This document shows, piece by piece, positions 24,778 through 39,303 of a DNA stretch of 64,000 nt. This stretch comes from Brassica napus. Taxonomy: Eukaryota > Streptophyta > Magnoliopsida > Brassicales > Brassicaceae. The position numbers and the translations under genes are program-made. The notes beneath the pieces are model-generated. The model searched no databases, was not told where the DNA came from, and saw nothing but the letters and a program-made list of their open reading frames with translations. Each line of letters begins with the position of its first letter. The stretch's first letter is position 1. The DNA lies in the NCBI RefSeq assembly GCF_020379485.1, contig NC_063451.1:25650630-25714629 (forward strand). The letters are read 5' to 3'.

Positions 24778-25070
24778 CGCTCGGAGAATCTCGCCGGAAA
24801 TCAGCGAGACGGCGATCGGGAATCGAGGGGTCGAGTGAGAGAGGAGAGACGCCAAAACGAAAACAAGTCACCAACGAATGCTAGCGCGTCTGAACTCCAC
24901 GCGCGTGTGTCACTTTACTCAATTTATATCAATAATTATATTTCAGCTAGTAAATGACAGTTCTACCCTTCTTCTCCGCCGTGAATTTTTAAATAGTGGT
25001 GACGTGGACGCCATCATTGAATCACAAAACTGAAACTGCGTCTAGAGAGAGAGAATTTGAAGAAGTACTC
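24778..25070. promoter_or_regulatory. Shared divergent promoter, ASP1 / USP gene
   Basis: Only 293 bp separate the two start codons, which face away from each other. It must hold both 5' UTRs and both core promoters. An AT-rich stretch lies near 24920-24990. Confidence 0.65.
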
Positions 25071-26387
25071 ATGGATGTCTCGGGAAGCTTGACTTGCGTC
25101 GTCGTGGCTGTAGATGGAAGCGAGGTGAGCATGGAAGCTCTAAAGTGGGCTCTGGACAACCTCAAGCTCTCACCGTCTTCTCCCGATTCATCGTTCGTCG
25201 TCCTCCATGTCCAGCCTTCGCCTTCTATCACCGCAGGCGTTAGCCCCGGCACCATCCCTTTCGGTGGTCCCAGTTAAGTCTCGTTACTACTAAGTTTATG
25301 ATCTGTTTGTTGAATTGACTCTGGAAGATTTTGGATGAAGGTGGTGTGGAGGTTCCTGCGTTCGCCGCTGCGATCGAGCAGCACCAGAAGAGGATCACCG
25401 ATGCGATACTCGAACACGCTCGTCAAATCTATGCTGATAGATCGGTGAGTAGTGTCTTGACTCTTAAGATCTAGTAGCGATTTGCTTTTGATTGATTAGA
25501 ATCTGGAGGTGATGATTGATGAGGAAGATGTGATGATTTACTCTCAGGTGAATGTGAAAACGCAAGTGGTTGTTGGAGATCCCAAGGATAAGATCTGCGA
25601 GACTGTTGAGAATTTGAACGCTGATTTGCTTGTCTTGGGTTCTCGTGCTTATGGCCCCATTAAGAGGTATATTAATCTCTTCTTATTCCACACTAGTATC
25701 TTGCCTTTGTGTGTTTTGGTGAACTGATGAAAGCTACAAATCATAATTCAAGGCGTTTGATCTTGGTTTGTGTATGAACTAGAATCTGTGTTGGCTTGAG
25801 AAATGAAACAGCTTTTTGCTCCAATAGTTAGAACAAGAGATTGGTTTAAGCTAGGCTTGAGAAAAATCCTTGAAGTTGCTATTGGTGTTTGTTTAGAGAG
25901 GTTATAGTATATCTTTTGCAACATGTTTGATCTGTGATGCAAGAAAACTCTTTAAGTAAGTATGAGTGTTGAGAGAAACAGTGCATCCTTTCAAGATTTT
26001 TTTGCTTGATAACATGTGGGATATAGATATGGAACTGCTATGTTTTCTGAATTTATCCCCTCCAGTTAGCAGAAGAAATGAGTAATGTTAAGTATAATTT
26101 CTCTGACATGGTTAAGGCAGTTAACCTGTACTTAAGAGCAGCCATTTCTCTGCTCATCCATCAATTACTGCTTCTGGAGTATTTTTCCCGTTTAAGATTC
26201 AATGATTCATATTGATGTTTTTCCTTAATACGCTAAATCTTATTTAGTGGAGCAAATGCACGTGTTGAATCCAGATTCTTTTTTCCCCTTAACCAGGATG
26301 TTTCTGGGAAGTGTAAGCAGCTACTGCACCAACCACGCTCACTGTCCTGTTGTGATAATTAAACCCAAGGAGGATTCTCCTGAATAA
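25071..26387 (+). CDS. Universal stress protein (USP/UspA family)
   Basis: Four exons (25071-25272, 25341-25444, 25548-25666 and 26297-26387), 516 nt, 171 residues. Single USP domain of the ATP-binding kind. The first strand is CVVVAVDGSEVSMEALKWAL, with the Asp that contacts adenine. Central HVQPSPSITAGV is followed by a helix with EQHQKRITDAILEHA. The ribose/phosphate loop is LLVLGSRAYGPIKRMFLGS followed by VSSYCTNHAHCPVVIIKP, close to the G-2x-G-9x-G(S/T) signature. Small cytosolic protein of unclear specific role, linked to stress responses. It is the likely ortholog of At1g09740. Intron 3 (630 bp) is long for this family. Confidence 0.93.
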
Positions 26388-27283
26388 TCAGGTAAACTCG
26401 TTTACCTTCTTGAAAATTAGGTCAAACATTTACATTCGATTGATCACACCACATGCTCAAATGTTTATTTCCAAACCAACTTAATACTTTTCCATAATCT
26501 TTAGAAGGGCTTCTCAATAGTTTGTCCTTTACAACTTAATATCTCAAGATTTTATCAATGTCAAATTCTGTCTAGAGTCTTTCTAACCGAGTTATCCAAT
26601 CATCTTCATTTCTCAGGAGATATGTGTGCTTATGCAAAAGGGATATCAAACCCATCTTTGTAAGTTTGTGGAGCTATGGAAGCAAAGCAAAGAATCCAGG
26701 TGCTTTTACATGTTAATGCATTGGTGTGAAAGTGTAAAATTAATAAGAGCTACTGAAACATTGGTTGGATCATCAGTCTCAGGCTCAGAATATGTGTTGT
26801 ATTCATAATTTTTTTTTTTTGGTAAAAGTGTTGTTGTATTCATATTCATCGTTTCTATATATTAATATATGGTGAAGTTAAATGATGAGTTGCTGTCGCA
26901 TCAATCATTTTGAGGAACAGTTACAGAGCTAACTGTTTAAACGCCAGTATAGAGCTAACATGAAGCTGATTATAACAAAAAAGGTACTGCTTCGGCCATC
27001 TTTGTTACCACCTCGTGAACGAAAGCACGATCATCATCTTTCTCTCTTTCCTCTTCTAAAGCGATTATGCAATAATATATACATCGGATTCTCCTGTAAG
27101 CTGCTGCAAAGCTTTCCATTAGCTCCCCAATTAGACCTGACAAATCAAAGGCCTTGTGATCATGAGGTTTTGCTAATGCTTGGGTAGCAAGTTTGATTTC
27201 GTAGAAAATTGTCACTCAAGAAAGTAAAGGCTATTTTGCAAATTGACAGGAAACATTATTGGATCTGAGGATCTCTATGTAAA
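26388..27283. other. Intergenic region downstream of USP
   Basis: Contains the USP 3' UTR. A minus-strand open frame at about 26970-27215 includes DLSGLIGELMESFAAAYRR and looks protein-like, but I do not recognise it and see no flanking exons, so it is not called. No other gene supported. Confidence 0.4.
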
Positions 27284-28296
27284 TCCCCTATATATTAATT
27301 GAGAAGCATTTGAAAAATTAGAACCTTAATTTTGTATTAATTAAAAAAAATCTCAAATCCTAGGTGACATTCTAAATGCCTTCTAAATTCCATTTCAAAG
27401 AATTCTAGAACATCTAATATAAAGTATAGTTTAATCTAATGGTGTCACATTATTCCATAATTATATAACACTAGAGAACATTATATTAACCTAAAATATA
27501 AGAAATGTGTATTCTTTCCTTAAATAAAAGCTACAGAATAACCTAATATGATTTACATATATATGTCAATTAATGATTATGAATAATAAAGATTTGATAA
27601 CAATTTTTGCATCCTTCTTCATTTTGTTTAATTTTATATTATTAAAAAAAATAAACAATCACATTAACCATATAATAAAAAAATTAGATTTTTTTCTTAT
27701 ATGTTATATTTGGAATTTTTTTAAATGACATTAAATTAAAAAAATGAGGAAACCTTATATGTTATATTTTTTTTTAAAAACGACTTTAAAATACAAAAAT
27801 GAGGACACCTTATATGTTATATTTTTCTTCTATGTTAGATTTTTTTTATATGTTATATTTTGAATTTTTTAAAACGATTTTAAATTACAAAAATGTAAGT
27901 TTTCCTTAAGTATACGACTAAAAACATTAAAATGACATGTATCAATTCGATGGTTGATTTAAAAGCTTTCAAAACCATATGGAAGATAAAAGTCAAAATA
28001 ATTCAACTGTGAAAACAACACTGTTCACTTTTTTTCAAGAATGTGTTCGATGGAAAAAATAAGGTTTTTATGTTATAATTTGTTTAATGTCCAATCCGAT
28101 CAACCCATGATGTATTAATTATAGTTTTGTTCCATCAGTTTTAATAAAAAATTGACTTGATCCATCGGAAAGAAATTATATAATAACAACAAAAAATATT
28201 GTATATATATAAAAAAAATGATCAAATATATAAAAAAAATGATCGATAATATATAGTAATAAACTCACCATGCGCAAGGCGCATGTATTATCCTAG
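27284..28296 (+). mobile_element. Non-autonomous Helitron (ATREP-like)
   Basis: Starts TCCCCTATATATTAATTGAG after a host A (27283). It ends with the hairpin TGCGCAAGGCGCA (28271-28283), 9 bp and then CTAG (28293-28296) before a host T. These are textbook Helitron ends with A|T insertion. The 1,013 bp interior is AT-rich with repeated TTATATGTTATATTT-type motifs and no coding capacity. Confidence 0.85.
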
Positions 28297-28459
28297 TTCA
28301 TATTATATTGAAGGGACAAAAGTTAAAAAGAAAGATTATGACATTTTCTTCGGGATTATAAAATCTATATTATAATAGTTGAGTTTTTCTCACTCCTCGG
28401 TGCGCGTCATCGTTTTGTGGGCTCCAGTTTTAAAAAGTATGAAAAAGTGTCAAGCTCAT

Positions 28460-28513
28460 GGTTCGAACCCTGGTCATTGAGATATAAACACCAACATTTA
28501 TACCACTAAGCTA
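28460..28513 (-). other. tRNA-like Pol III promoter, second copy
   Basis: Minus-strand A box TAGCTTAGTGG (28503-28513), a perfect fit to the plant A-box consensus, and B box GGTTCGAACC (28460-28469), spaced as in a tRNA gene. Better preserved than the copy at 5498. Confidence 0.5.
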
Positions 28514-28964
28514 AACGATACATTGTACATTGATAGCCGAACCTAATATATATTTACGAAGGTCGGAAGCCCTTGCTTCTTCGGCTTCCGCTGAGGCTCG
28601 GGCCTACAAGTGTATTATGGGTTTCATTTTTAATGGGATTCATCACGTTATATGAAAAAAACTCAAGTTTGCAACAATTATGGTTTTCCTATATTGTAAA
28701 CTGTCGTCGTTTAACATGAGTTGAGGTTCTTTTCATCATTGTCTCAAACAATTCTGAGTTACAGAGTTGCGCCGTGTGTGTTCGTAATCTATTTTTTCAC
28801 CGGTGAATTCTTCATGTCCCCATCTTAAATCGTTTTATCATAAATGTTCCTGGTTTGTAGCCCCTCTGTAAACCATATATATATGATTCTCATCTTTGAT
28901 GAACTCAATCAGCATCTCCACAAAACTCATTGATTTCTCTTAGATTTAACCATTTTCTAGAAAA

Positions 28965-30021
28965 TGTTTCTCCCTGCCTCTCCAGTTCCTCAAACCGGTG
29001 TCCCGACATCCATCACTCAACCTTCGAGTCTCTCCGTCTTGGTTTTAGTAGTTAGAGCATAGCCTTTGGCTTCCTCCGCTTATGGGATTCCCTGAACTTC
29101 AAGAAAGACATGGAGTTTGTGGGAATCACGGTTCTCTTCCTTGATGAAAAGGTAAGTTAATCTTCGATCTATCACACTTATTTAACATAATTGTTTTAAT
29201 TGATTTCCTGATTTTTTATTGAATAATATTATTTGCAGATTCTGTGATTCATGGGTTTACTCCCTCGGACGTGCTAATCATTACTTGCCATTTTTGAAAG
29301 CAGGTTCCATTGTGAAAGTCGATCATTTTGAGGTTGCTAGGTGCTCAAGCATGTACAAGATAACTGATCATCCATTCCTCACTCGTTTCATCTCACTAAC
29401 CATTATTGATGAAGTCATCACAGGTGTTCTTGAGATCAATCTCCAGTCAAGATTAGATTGTTCGACAATCTCCAAGTGATTGCGAACACAAACCTAGAAA
29501 CTGGTAAACATACCATATTTGGCAGCTCCAAGCAAGATTACAATCAGGCAAATTCAAGTGGAATGACATACCAGCATTTGAAACTGATAATTAGTTAACA
29601 GCTTATCCCATATTTTCCTTATTCCTAAAAAATCCACAGTGTTTCTGATCTATTTTTTCATCTACGCAACTTAAGCCTCTGTCATGGATAGCTATCTCCC
29701 AAGGATTGCATTGACTATGGTTTCTTGGAAGAAAAAGATCTTGCTCCTGAAAAAAGACGACAACCATGTTGTAAGCTTTTAGTTTGTGCAGAACAAAAAA
29801 CCTTGACTTCTTTTCTATTTAGTATAGCGATAGTTGTTGACAATCATAAATCATTTGCCAATATATTTTTTTATGCGGCATTTCAGAACTCTCCATTCCA
29901 AGCGGAACAACAAATGGAAGCTAATCTTTCTGGAAGCTCCTCGACTTCAAGACAGAATCAGAAGATAGATGTTGGTGGGAGGTTGATCAAGGGATTACTT
30001 CGGAGAAGTGAGACGGCCTAG
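28965..30021 (+). pseudogene. RPA70-like DUF223 OB-fold remnant with odd 3' part
   Basis: The first exon (about 28965-29151) reads in broken frames to LWDSLNFKKDMEFVGITVLF and LDEK before a GTAAGT donor. The next (from about 29239) gives GRANHYLPFLKAGSIVKVD, RCSSMYKITDHPFL, IIDEVITGVLEINLQ, then a stop. Further down, 29725-30021 has an exon-like structure (EEKDLAPEKRRQPCC, GT-AG, then NSPFQAEQQMEANLSG to KGLLRRSETA) that I do not recognise. It may be the protein's own tail or captured DNA. Non-functional. Confidence 0.6.
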
Positions 30022-31998
30022 CCAGATTTCATCTTTTGTACATCATGAGCAAAGAGTGGAACCCACAAAACACGAGAGAAGAAAAAACAAAACACGAAAT
30101 TAACATATTTAGACCTTCTCTCTTGCAGGTCTAACATCTGGCGCCGACGAAACTCAACACCCACGGCAGACGAAGCTGATGCAAGTAAACCTCTCATAAA
30201 TCATGCTTAAAATCAATCTACATTTTTCAATCTCACAAACTAAGAAACAATTTTACCTACATGAATAGGGAAATTAGTGCCCACATTCCCGACAGAGATA
30301 AAAAGAGGAGTTGAAGTCCTAATAGTTTTCTCAGTATCAGACTAAACCACATATTCAAGGCCCAGTTATTTTGAAACCCTAACATTTTAAAGCCCTGCTT
30401 TTAAAAAGAAATTATATTGAGCCATATTTCAAACTTTTTTGTCAACCCCAAATCATCTATATCAAAGTCAGAAAAAATATATAAATAAAACAATTTCCTA
30501 AGTATGTGATTCTAAAAATGTTATAAGGTTTTTTTTAATATATTACAATTCTATGTTTTTCTAAAAACAATTGGTGAAATAAGAGGAAATTTTTATTTTA
30601 TTGTTTATTTAAATTGTTAAATTTTTAAATTCAAATTTATTATCTTTTTCCATGCACTATTTTGATTTATATACAAACAATTACCTAAGTAAACACTAAC
30701 AAGTTTCATCACCCTCAACTTTGAACATATAAGATATGAAAATATCAACATATGACTTCGTCGTTCATTCTTCTATCAAACTCATCAACCTATGTAATTT
30801 CCAAAGTTCCATCCATCACATTATAGACAAAAAAAACAAACAAACAATAAAATTCCGTAAACAAAACTATACAATGCACCTATAATATAGCCGGTATACA
30901 CTTAAAAATGGCTCGTGAACAAACCAGGATAGAAAAAGACAAAAGAGGAATAGTCGGACTTTTCATTACAACACGGTAAGGGATGCTCACGGACTTTCAT
31001 AATTATGGACTGTTTTCTTTTATTACAACTTTTGTGAAACTTTTTCTTATCTAGTGTCGAAAGTTCACGTTAATGATCCACAAAACATATAAACTGAAAT
31101 AATGTACATAACGGTTTCGTCTCATGACTTATGAGAAGATTTTATTGATTACAAACTGGATGATTTTATAAAATCGTGATGATGATCCCAAAACAAAATT
31201 GTCAAATGAACTATACCGGATGTTCTGTAAACTTATAGGTATCTAAAGATAAATGCACTAATGGAGTATCAATCAAACAGCATAAATTCTATTAAAGAAA
31301 ACAACCACTAGGTCTAGGTGCGAACATGTATAATTCACTCGTCGCAACCAAACAAAAAGAATGGAATAAGAACCAAAAATAAACAGACTGTTAAGAGTTT
31401 TGTCATGATATGGCAGCTAAATAATTGGTTGGTCTGGTTTATGGTTGTTTATCACTATCCAAAAACGCACTTCACTTCACATGCAAACAATGCCTTTGGG
31501 TCCCTGACTGACTTTCTGGCTACTTCCCCACGCACACTCTGTCTCCTCGTGACTTTTATCTTATTTCAAGCTTTCAAGTTAAAACTCACAACAGTGTATG
31601 TTAAAAACCTCCAAGATTTAGTTGGTTTGGATCAACGCCGGTGCCAAAATATATGCAACTCGAAACTGCTGCAAAATGCAAACTTGTCTATATTAGCTTC
31701 CAATCTTATATTTACATAAGGTACGGTATGAGGAAAACTGCGAATACTTGAAACTTATAGTTTTGACCAGATCACCAAGAAAAATCAAACATTCACTTTT
31801 TAATTTAAATGACTCACGTGAAATGATCAAGTAGTACTGCCTGCCAGTCCAGATAGGAGTGACCAGACCGGATCCACCAACCACACCTCGACGTTGAGGG
31901 ACATTTTCGTACTTTGGGATATCACTTTTGCCATATATATATACACCACATTCAAAGAGCATTATCTGATATCCACACCACCACATTATCTCAAAACC
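30022..31998. other. AT-rich intergenic region and AED3 promoter
   Basis: About 2 kb without a supported gene. A 133-residue open frame at 31318-31719 has no recognisable domain. Toward the AED3 start there is a G-box CACGTG (31815-31820) and a TATA run (CATATATATATACACC, about 31931-31946) 50-70 bp before the ATG, so the proximal promoter is clear. Confidence 0.6.
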
Positions 31999-33354
31999 AT
32001 GGCCTCCTCGACCCTCCATTTCTTCTTCGTGGCCCTTCTCTTGCCGTTCACGCTAACCACCGCTACACGTGACACATGTGCGACCGCCGCTCCCGATGGT
32101 TCCGACGATCTCTCAATCATCCCCGTTAACGCCAGATGCTCACCTTTCGCAGCAAATCCTACCTCCACCTCCGTCATGGACACCGTCCTCCACATGGCCT
32201 CCGCAGACTCTCACCGCCTCATCTACCTCTCGAGCCTCGTCGCCGACAAACCCAACCGAACCTCCGTCCCTATAGCCTCCGCTAACCAGCTCCTCCACAC
32301 CGGCAACTACGTCGTCCGATCCAGGCTCGGCACTCCTCCTCAGCTCATGTTCATGGTCCTAGACACCAGCAACGACGCCGTTTGGCTCCCTTGCTCCGGC
32401 TGCTCGGGCTGTTCCACCGCCGCAACCGCCGCTTGCTTCAATCCCAACTCCTCCTCCACATACTCCACCGTCTCTTGCTCCGCCGCAGAATGCACGCAAG
32501 CACGTGGCCTCACGTGCCCATCCTCCTCGCCGTCACCACCGTCCACCTGCTCCTTCAACCAATCATACGGCGGAGGTTCGTCATTCTCCGCCTCGCTCGT
32601 CCAAGACACGCTGACGTTAGCCTCTGACGTCATCTCAAACTTCTCATTCGGATGCATCAACTCTGCTTCCGGGAACTCTCTACCACCGCAAGGACTAATG
32701 GGCCTGGGACGTGGGCCCACGTCGTTAATCTCCCAAACGACGTCGCTTTACTCAGGCGTGTTCTCGTACTGCCTCCCTAGCTTCAGGTCGTTCTACTTCT
32801 CCGGGTCGTTGAAACTGGGCCCGATGGGCCAACCGAGATCCATCAGATACACTCCTCTCCTCCGCAGCGCTCACCGTCCTTCACTTTACTACGTCAATCT
32901 CACCGGAGTGAGTGTGGGACCCACACAGGTCCCCGTTGACCCTACGTACTTGACGTTTGACTCAAATTCAGGCGCCGGTACGATAATCGATTCCGGTACT
33001 GTGATCACCCGGTTTGTCCAACCGGTTTACGAGGCAATCAGAGACGAGTTTAGGAGCCAGGTGAAAGGCCCGTTCTCGACGCTGGGAGCGTTCGACACGT
33101 GTTTCGCGGCGGATAGCGATAGCTTGGCGCCAAAGGTAACGCTGCACATGACGTCACTCGATTTGAAGCTGCCGGTGGAGAACACGCTTATACACAGCAG
33201 CGCGGGAACGCTGGCGTGTCTGTCGATGGCGGGGATACCGCTGAACGCGAACGCTGTTCTGAACGTGATCGCGAATCTCCAGCAGCAGAATCTGAGGATC
33301 TTGTTTGATGTTCCTAATTCTCGCCTAGGTATTGCTACTGAGGCATGCAACTAA
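31999..33354 (+). CDS. AED3: AED3-type secreted aspartyl protease (A1, nepenthesin-like)
   Basis: Intronless, 451 residues. The ATG at 31999 follows the TATA run and starts a clear signal peptide (HFFFVALLLPFTLTTATRD); the longer in-frame upstream ORF begins before that and is rejected. The prosegment is about 23-100. The catalytic domain has a Cys-rich nepenthesin-type insertion after the first active site (WLPCSGCSGC). The first catalytic triad reads DTSN (residues 122-125) where DTGS is usual; the second is canonical DSGT (331-334). The DTSN variant is, as I recall, shared with Arabidopsis AED3 (At1g09750), an apoplastic protein accumulating in systemic immunity. Several N-glycosylation sequons are present. 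Unusually GC-rich for this window. Confidence 0.93.
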   Translation: MASSTLHFFFVALLLPFTLTTATRDTCATAAPDGSDDLSIIPVNARCSPFAANPTSTSVMDTVLHMASADSHRLIYLSSLVADKPNRTSVPIASANQLLHTGNYVVRSRLGTPPQLMFMVLDTSNDAVWLPCSGCSGCSTAATAACFNPNSSSTYSTVSCSAAECTQARGLTCPSSSPSPPSTCSFNQSYGGGSSFSASLVQDTLTLASDVISNFSFGCINSASGNSLPPQGLMGLGRGPTSLISQTTSLYSGVFSYCLPSFRSFYFSGSLKLGPMGQPRSIRYTPLLRSAHRPSLYYVNLTGVSVGPTQVPVDPTYLTFDSNSGAGTIIDSGTVITRFVQPVYEAIRDEFRSQVKGPFSTLGAFDTCFAADSDSLAPKVTLHMTSLDLKLPVENTLIHSSAGTLACLSMAGIPLNANAVLNVIANLQQQNLRILFDVPNSRLGIATEACN

Positions 33355-33851
33355 GAGAAATATGTAATCTATTGTTCGTCGTCGTTTTGCCTTATTTGTA
33401 CGATGTTTATTTGTGAAGGGTTCGTGAATAAAAGAACCCATCTAGATTGATGAATGTTATTGATTTTCGGCTTGCAACTCCAAGAAAAGTCACATCCACA
33501 GGTTTTTTTAGTAAATTACATTTAGTAAAAGTCACTTCCACAAGTTTCTTATCTAGTTAAGTTATTGATAAATTGAGAAGAAACTATAATGCAAAAAAAA
33601 AAAACAGTATTGCTAAATTATGTGTGCAGCTTCTCTCTCTCCGTCTGCAAATGTAGGCTAAAGATTACATCCTCTAAGTCACTCTTTCCAAGGGTTCAAA
33701 AACAGATGCTCTCGAGCACAAGTAGTTTACAAATTTCTAAAGGAAGTAACAGAAACCTTGAAGGATCGTGAAGCTTGTCAGACAATAACTGCTGTGAGCA
33801 TCTGAGGACGAGTAGCAGCTACCATGATTGGACGCGAAACTGCCACACTTT
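33355..33851. other. Convergent 3' region, AED3 / U2A'
   Basis: Holds both 3' UTRs. The minus-strand extension after the U2A' stop reads open for about 25 codons, but the stop in the last exon is supported by the conserved MEE end. Confidence 0.5.
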
Positions 33852-35506
33852 CTATTCCTGAAACACAGTAAATGCAGGGAATTTTTAGTTGATGATCCAA
33901 CCCATGAAAATGTTTATATGAATCCAAAAACAGAAACATCAACCAGTCAAGCAGTTCTAAAATCAACACATATTTATCTACTTCAAAACCAAAAGATTCA
34001 CTGAACAAGGAGCAGAACTTTAATATAAGAACCCTACCTCCATAGGACCAGAACCGTCATTAACACCAGATGCAGGATCAGGAACTACCAGGCCTGCAGG
34101 AACCTGGCCAAACTTCAAAGCCTGTTCGAGTCTGGCAATTTCTTCTATCGTCTGGGAATTGACAATTGCAGCCTGCAACATCATCAAAATGAAAAACAGA
34201 AATATTACTATCAAACACAGAGCCTTCACTTACTTCATATTTATAAACAAACAAATCAACGAATAATCCTTTGTCCCTACGCTACTCCGATGAAAATCCA
34301 TTTGACTCGATTTATAGATAAAACGCACCTTGATAGCTAAAATCTGCTCCTGTGTTGGGGCCACCACTTTTGGAGCCTCTGCATCTTCTGTAGTATCTGA
34401 AACTTTTTGAACCACCTCCTGAGATACCTTCTTAACCTCTTCTTCTGCTTCCTTAGATGTAAACAAAGCCGCAGCTTCAGCTCTCTCCTGTTAGGAAACA
34501 ATAATTGTCAAGTTAATAATGAATTTCTTCTCAGCATTTTCTAATTCACCAGTAGATACTATTGCCTAAACTCCGGTTAAACCATCTAATGGCTTTGCAT
34601 AGGCTACGGTGGGCTAAAATCTCAAGGGAGAGGCAAATACTACAAGAAACTGAATCCGACACTACAGAGTCTATAGCACAAGAAGCTGAATACGACACTA
34701 CAGCGTCTACAAGAATCATAGGGAGGTACACTAAGGAGCTGATTAAGACACTACAGAGTCTATAACACAAGAAAAAACTTGAAAACAGAGTAATAAGCTC
34801 CTCACCTTAGCTTTGACTTTAATGAAATCCAGCACTCGAAGTGATTTAAGCTTGTGAATCACATAAAGGCGATAATTTGGCTTCTTGGTGATATTATTAT
34901 CCAACAAACTAAGGTACTGAAGCTTTGGGATGGAGGCAAGGGGATCAATCTCAACCAAATTCACAAGCCTGTTGTTCGTAAGAACCAAAGTGTGCAGCTT
35001 CGGCAAGAACTCTGCAGAAGAAAAACCACAGAATAAACACAACACGCAAGTTTACATTTCATTACAACACATTCAAAAGGAGAGACTTTACCTCCAATGT
35101 TAGGGTTTATCCTGGTGATCCGATTGTTATTTACAATCAGAGTTCCTAACCGGTTGAGAAGCGGAAAATTCTCTAGCTTAACTATCTCATTATCAGACAG
35201 ATCTATTGTATCGAACTGGTCCTGTAATAAAAAAAAACAACACAAGCTGATTAGTAATAAAAAAAGAAGGAGATTTAAAATAGCATATCAGAGAAAGTAC
35301 CTCAGTAGCACCCAAGTTCTCGATTACAGGAATCTTGTTGCCTGCAACAAAATAGTAGAGAGAAGATGCGTTTAGGGTTACAGAACAAACCCTAGAACGG
35401 TAATGGGGAAGATGATAAGTTTACCTCGTAGCTCCAATTCTCGCTCCTTGATGGCGTTGAAGAAGTGAGGACTGTTCCAGATCAAATCAGCTGTGAGCTT
35501 CACCAT
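33852..35506 (-). CDS. U2 snRNP protein A' (U2A')
   Basis: Seven exons: 35425-35506, 35301-35341, 35092-35221, 34806-35011, 34329-34487, 34038-34172 and a 6-nt final coding exon 33852-33857 (GAA TAG). Total 759 nt, 252 residues. The tiny last exon restores the MEE C-terminus I recall for Arabidopsis U2A' (At1g09760). Without it the frame runs into VGFLY. U2A' binds U2B'' and stem-loop IV of U2 snRNA in the spliceosome. The N-terminal leucine-rich repeats are intact (ENLGATEDQFDTIDLSDNEI, LPKLHTLVLTNNRL, IPKLQYLSLLDNNITKKPNY), capped by RLYVIHKLKSLRVLDF, followed by a charged helical tail. Confidence 0.95.
34636..34775. repeat. Degenerate tandem repeat in U2A' intron 4
   Basis: Three loose copies of GACACTACAGAGTCTATA with flanking (A)CAAGAA(G/A)CTGAATAC, spaced about 40-80 bp. 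This lies wholly inside the intron 34488-34805. Confidence 0.55.
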
Positions 35507-38934
<3,428 letters not shown>

Positions 38935-39303
38935 ACATCTGTCAGAACTTGAGTTTTGTATTGTTTCCAAGTTATAAGGATACGCAGCTTGACCTTTGTA
39001 TTTGGTTCCAAGTTTTATGAGTCATGACTCTGTAAATGTTGTGATATTTCTCAGTTGTATGCTTATTGCAATGATCTAGAAATTTGATCTAGTATGACAG
39101 ATCGTGAGAATCTTTAACCTCTTTAATATTAAAAAAAAAAAAACTCATGGCTTGAATATCGTTTAAACCGAAATCAACATTACATTTTTGGTGGAAAACC
39201 AAAATCAAAAAATGTAGTCTGTGTAAACATTATTAAATGGAAAGCAAAACAACGTAATTTTTAGAGTTTCAGCCTCTTTTCAAAACTAAGAAGGCTCTCA
39301 GTT
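38935..39303. other. Convergent 3' region, CDC5 / iPGAM
   Basis: Contains both 3' UTRs and an A-rich tract near 39130-39142. No gene. Confidence 0.5.

Larger units (their letters stand above)
28374..30021 (+). mobile_element. Helitron-family copy, 3' end not found
   Basis: The 5' end, TCTATATTATAATAGTTGAG after a host A, is closely similar to the element at 5398, and the first ~240 bp align throughout. It is fuller than the first copy, which lacks about 560 bp here. I could not find a convincing hairpin plus CTAG end, so the stated end is the limit of recognisable content. It begins 77 bp after the preceding Helitron's end. Confidence 0.6.

Noticed and set aside
33778..34008. Longer U2A' C-terminus through IESVAVSRPIMVAATRPQM
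   Set aside because: Spliced in phase, the exon reads GAA TAG, giving the conserved MEE end. The open frame is a different phase in the 3' UTR.
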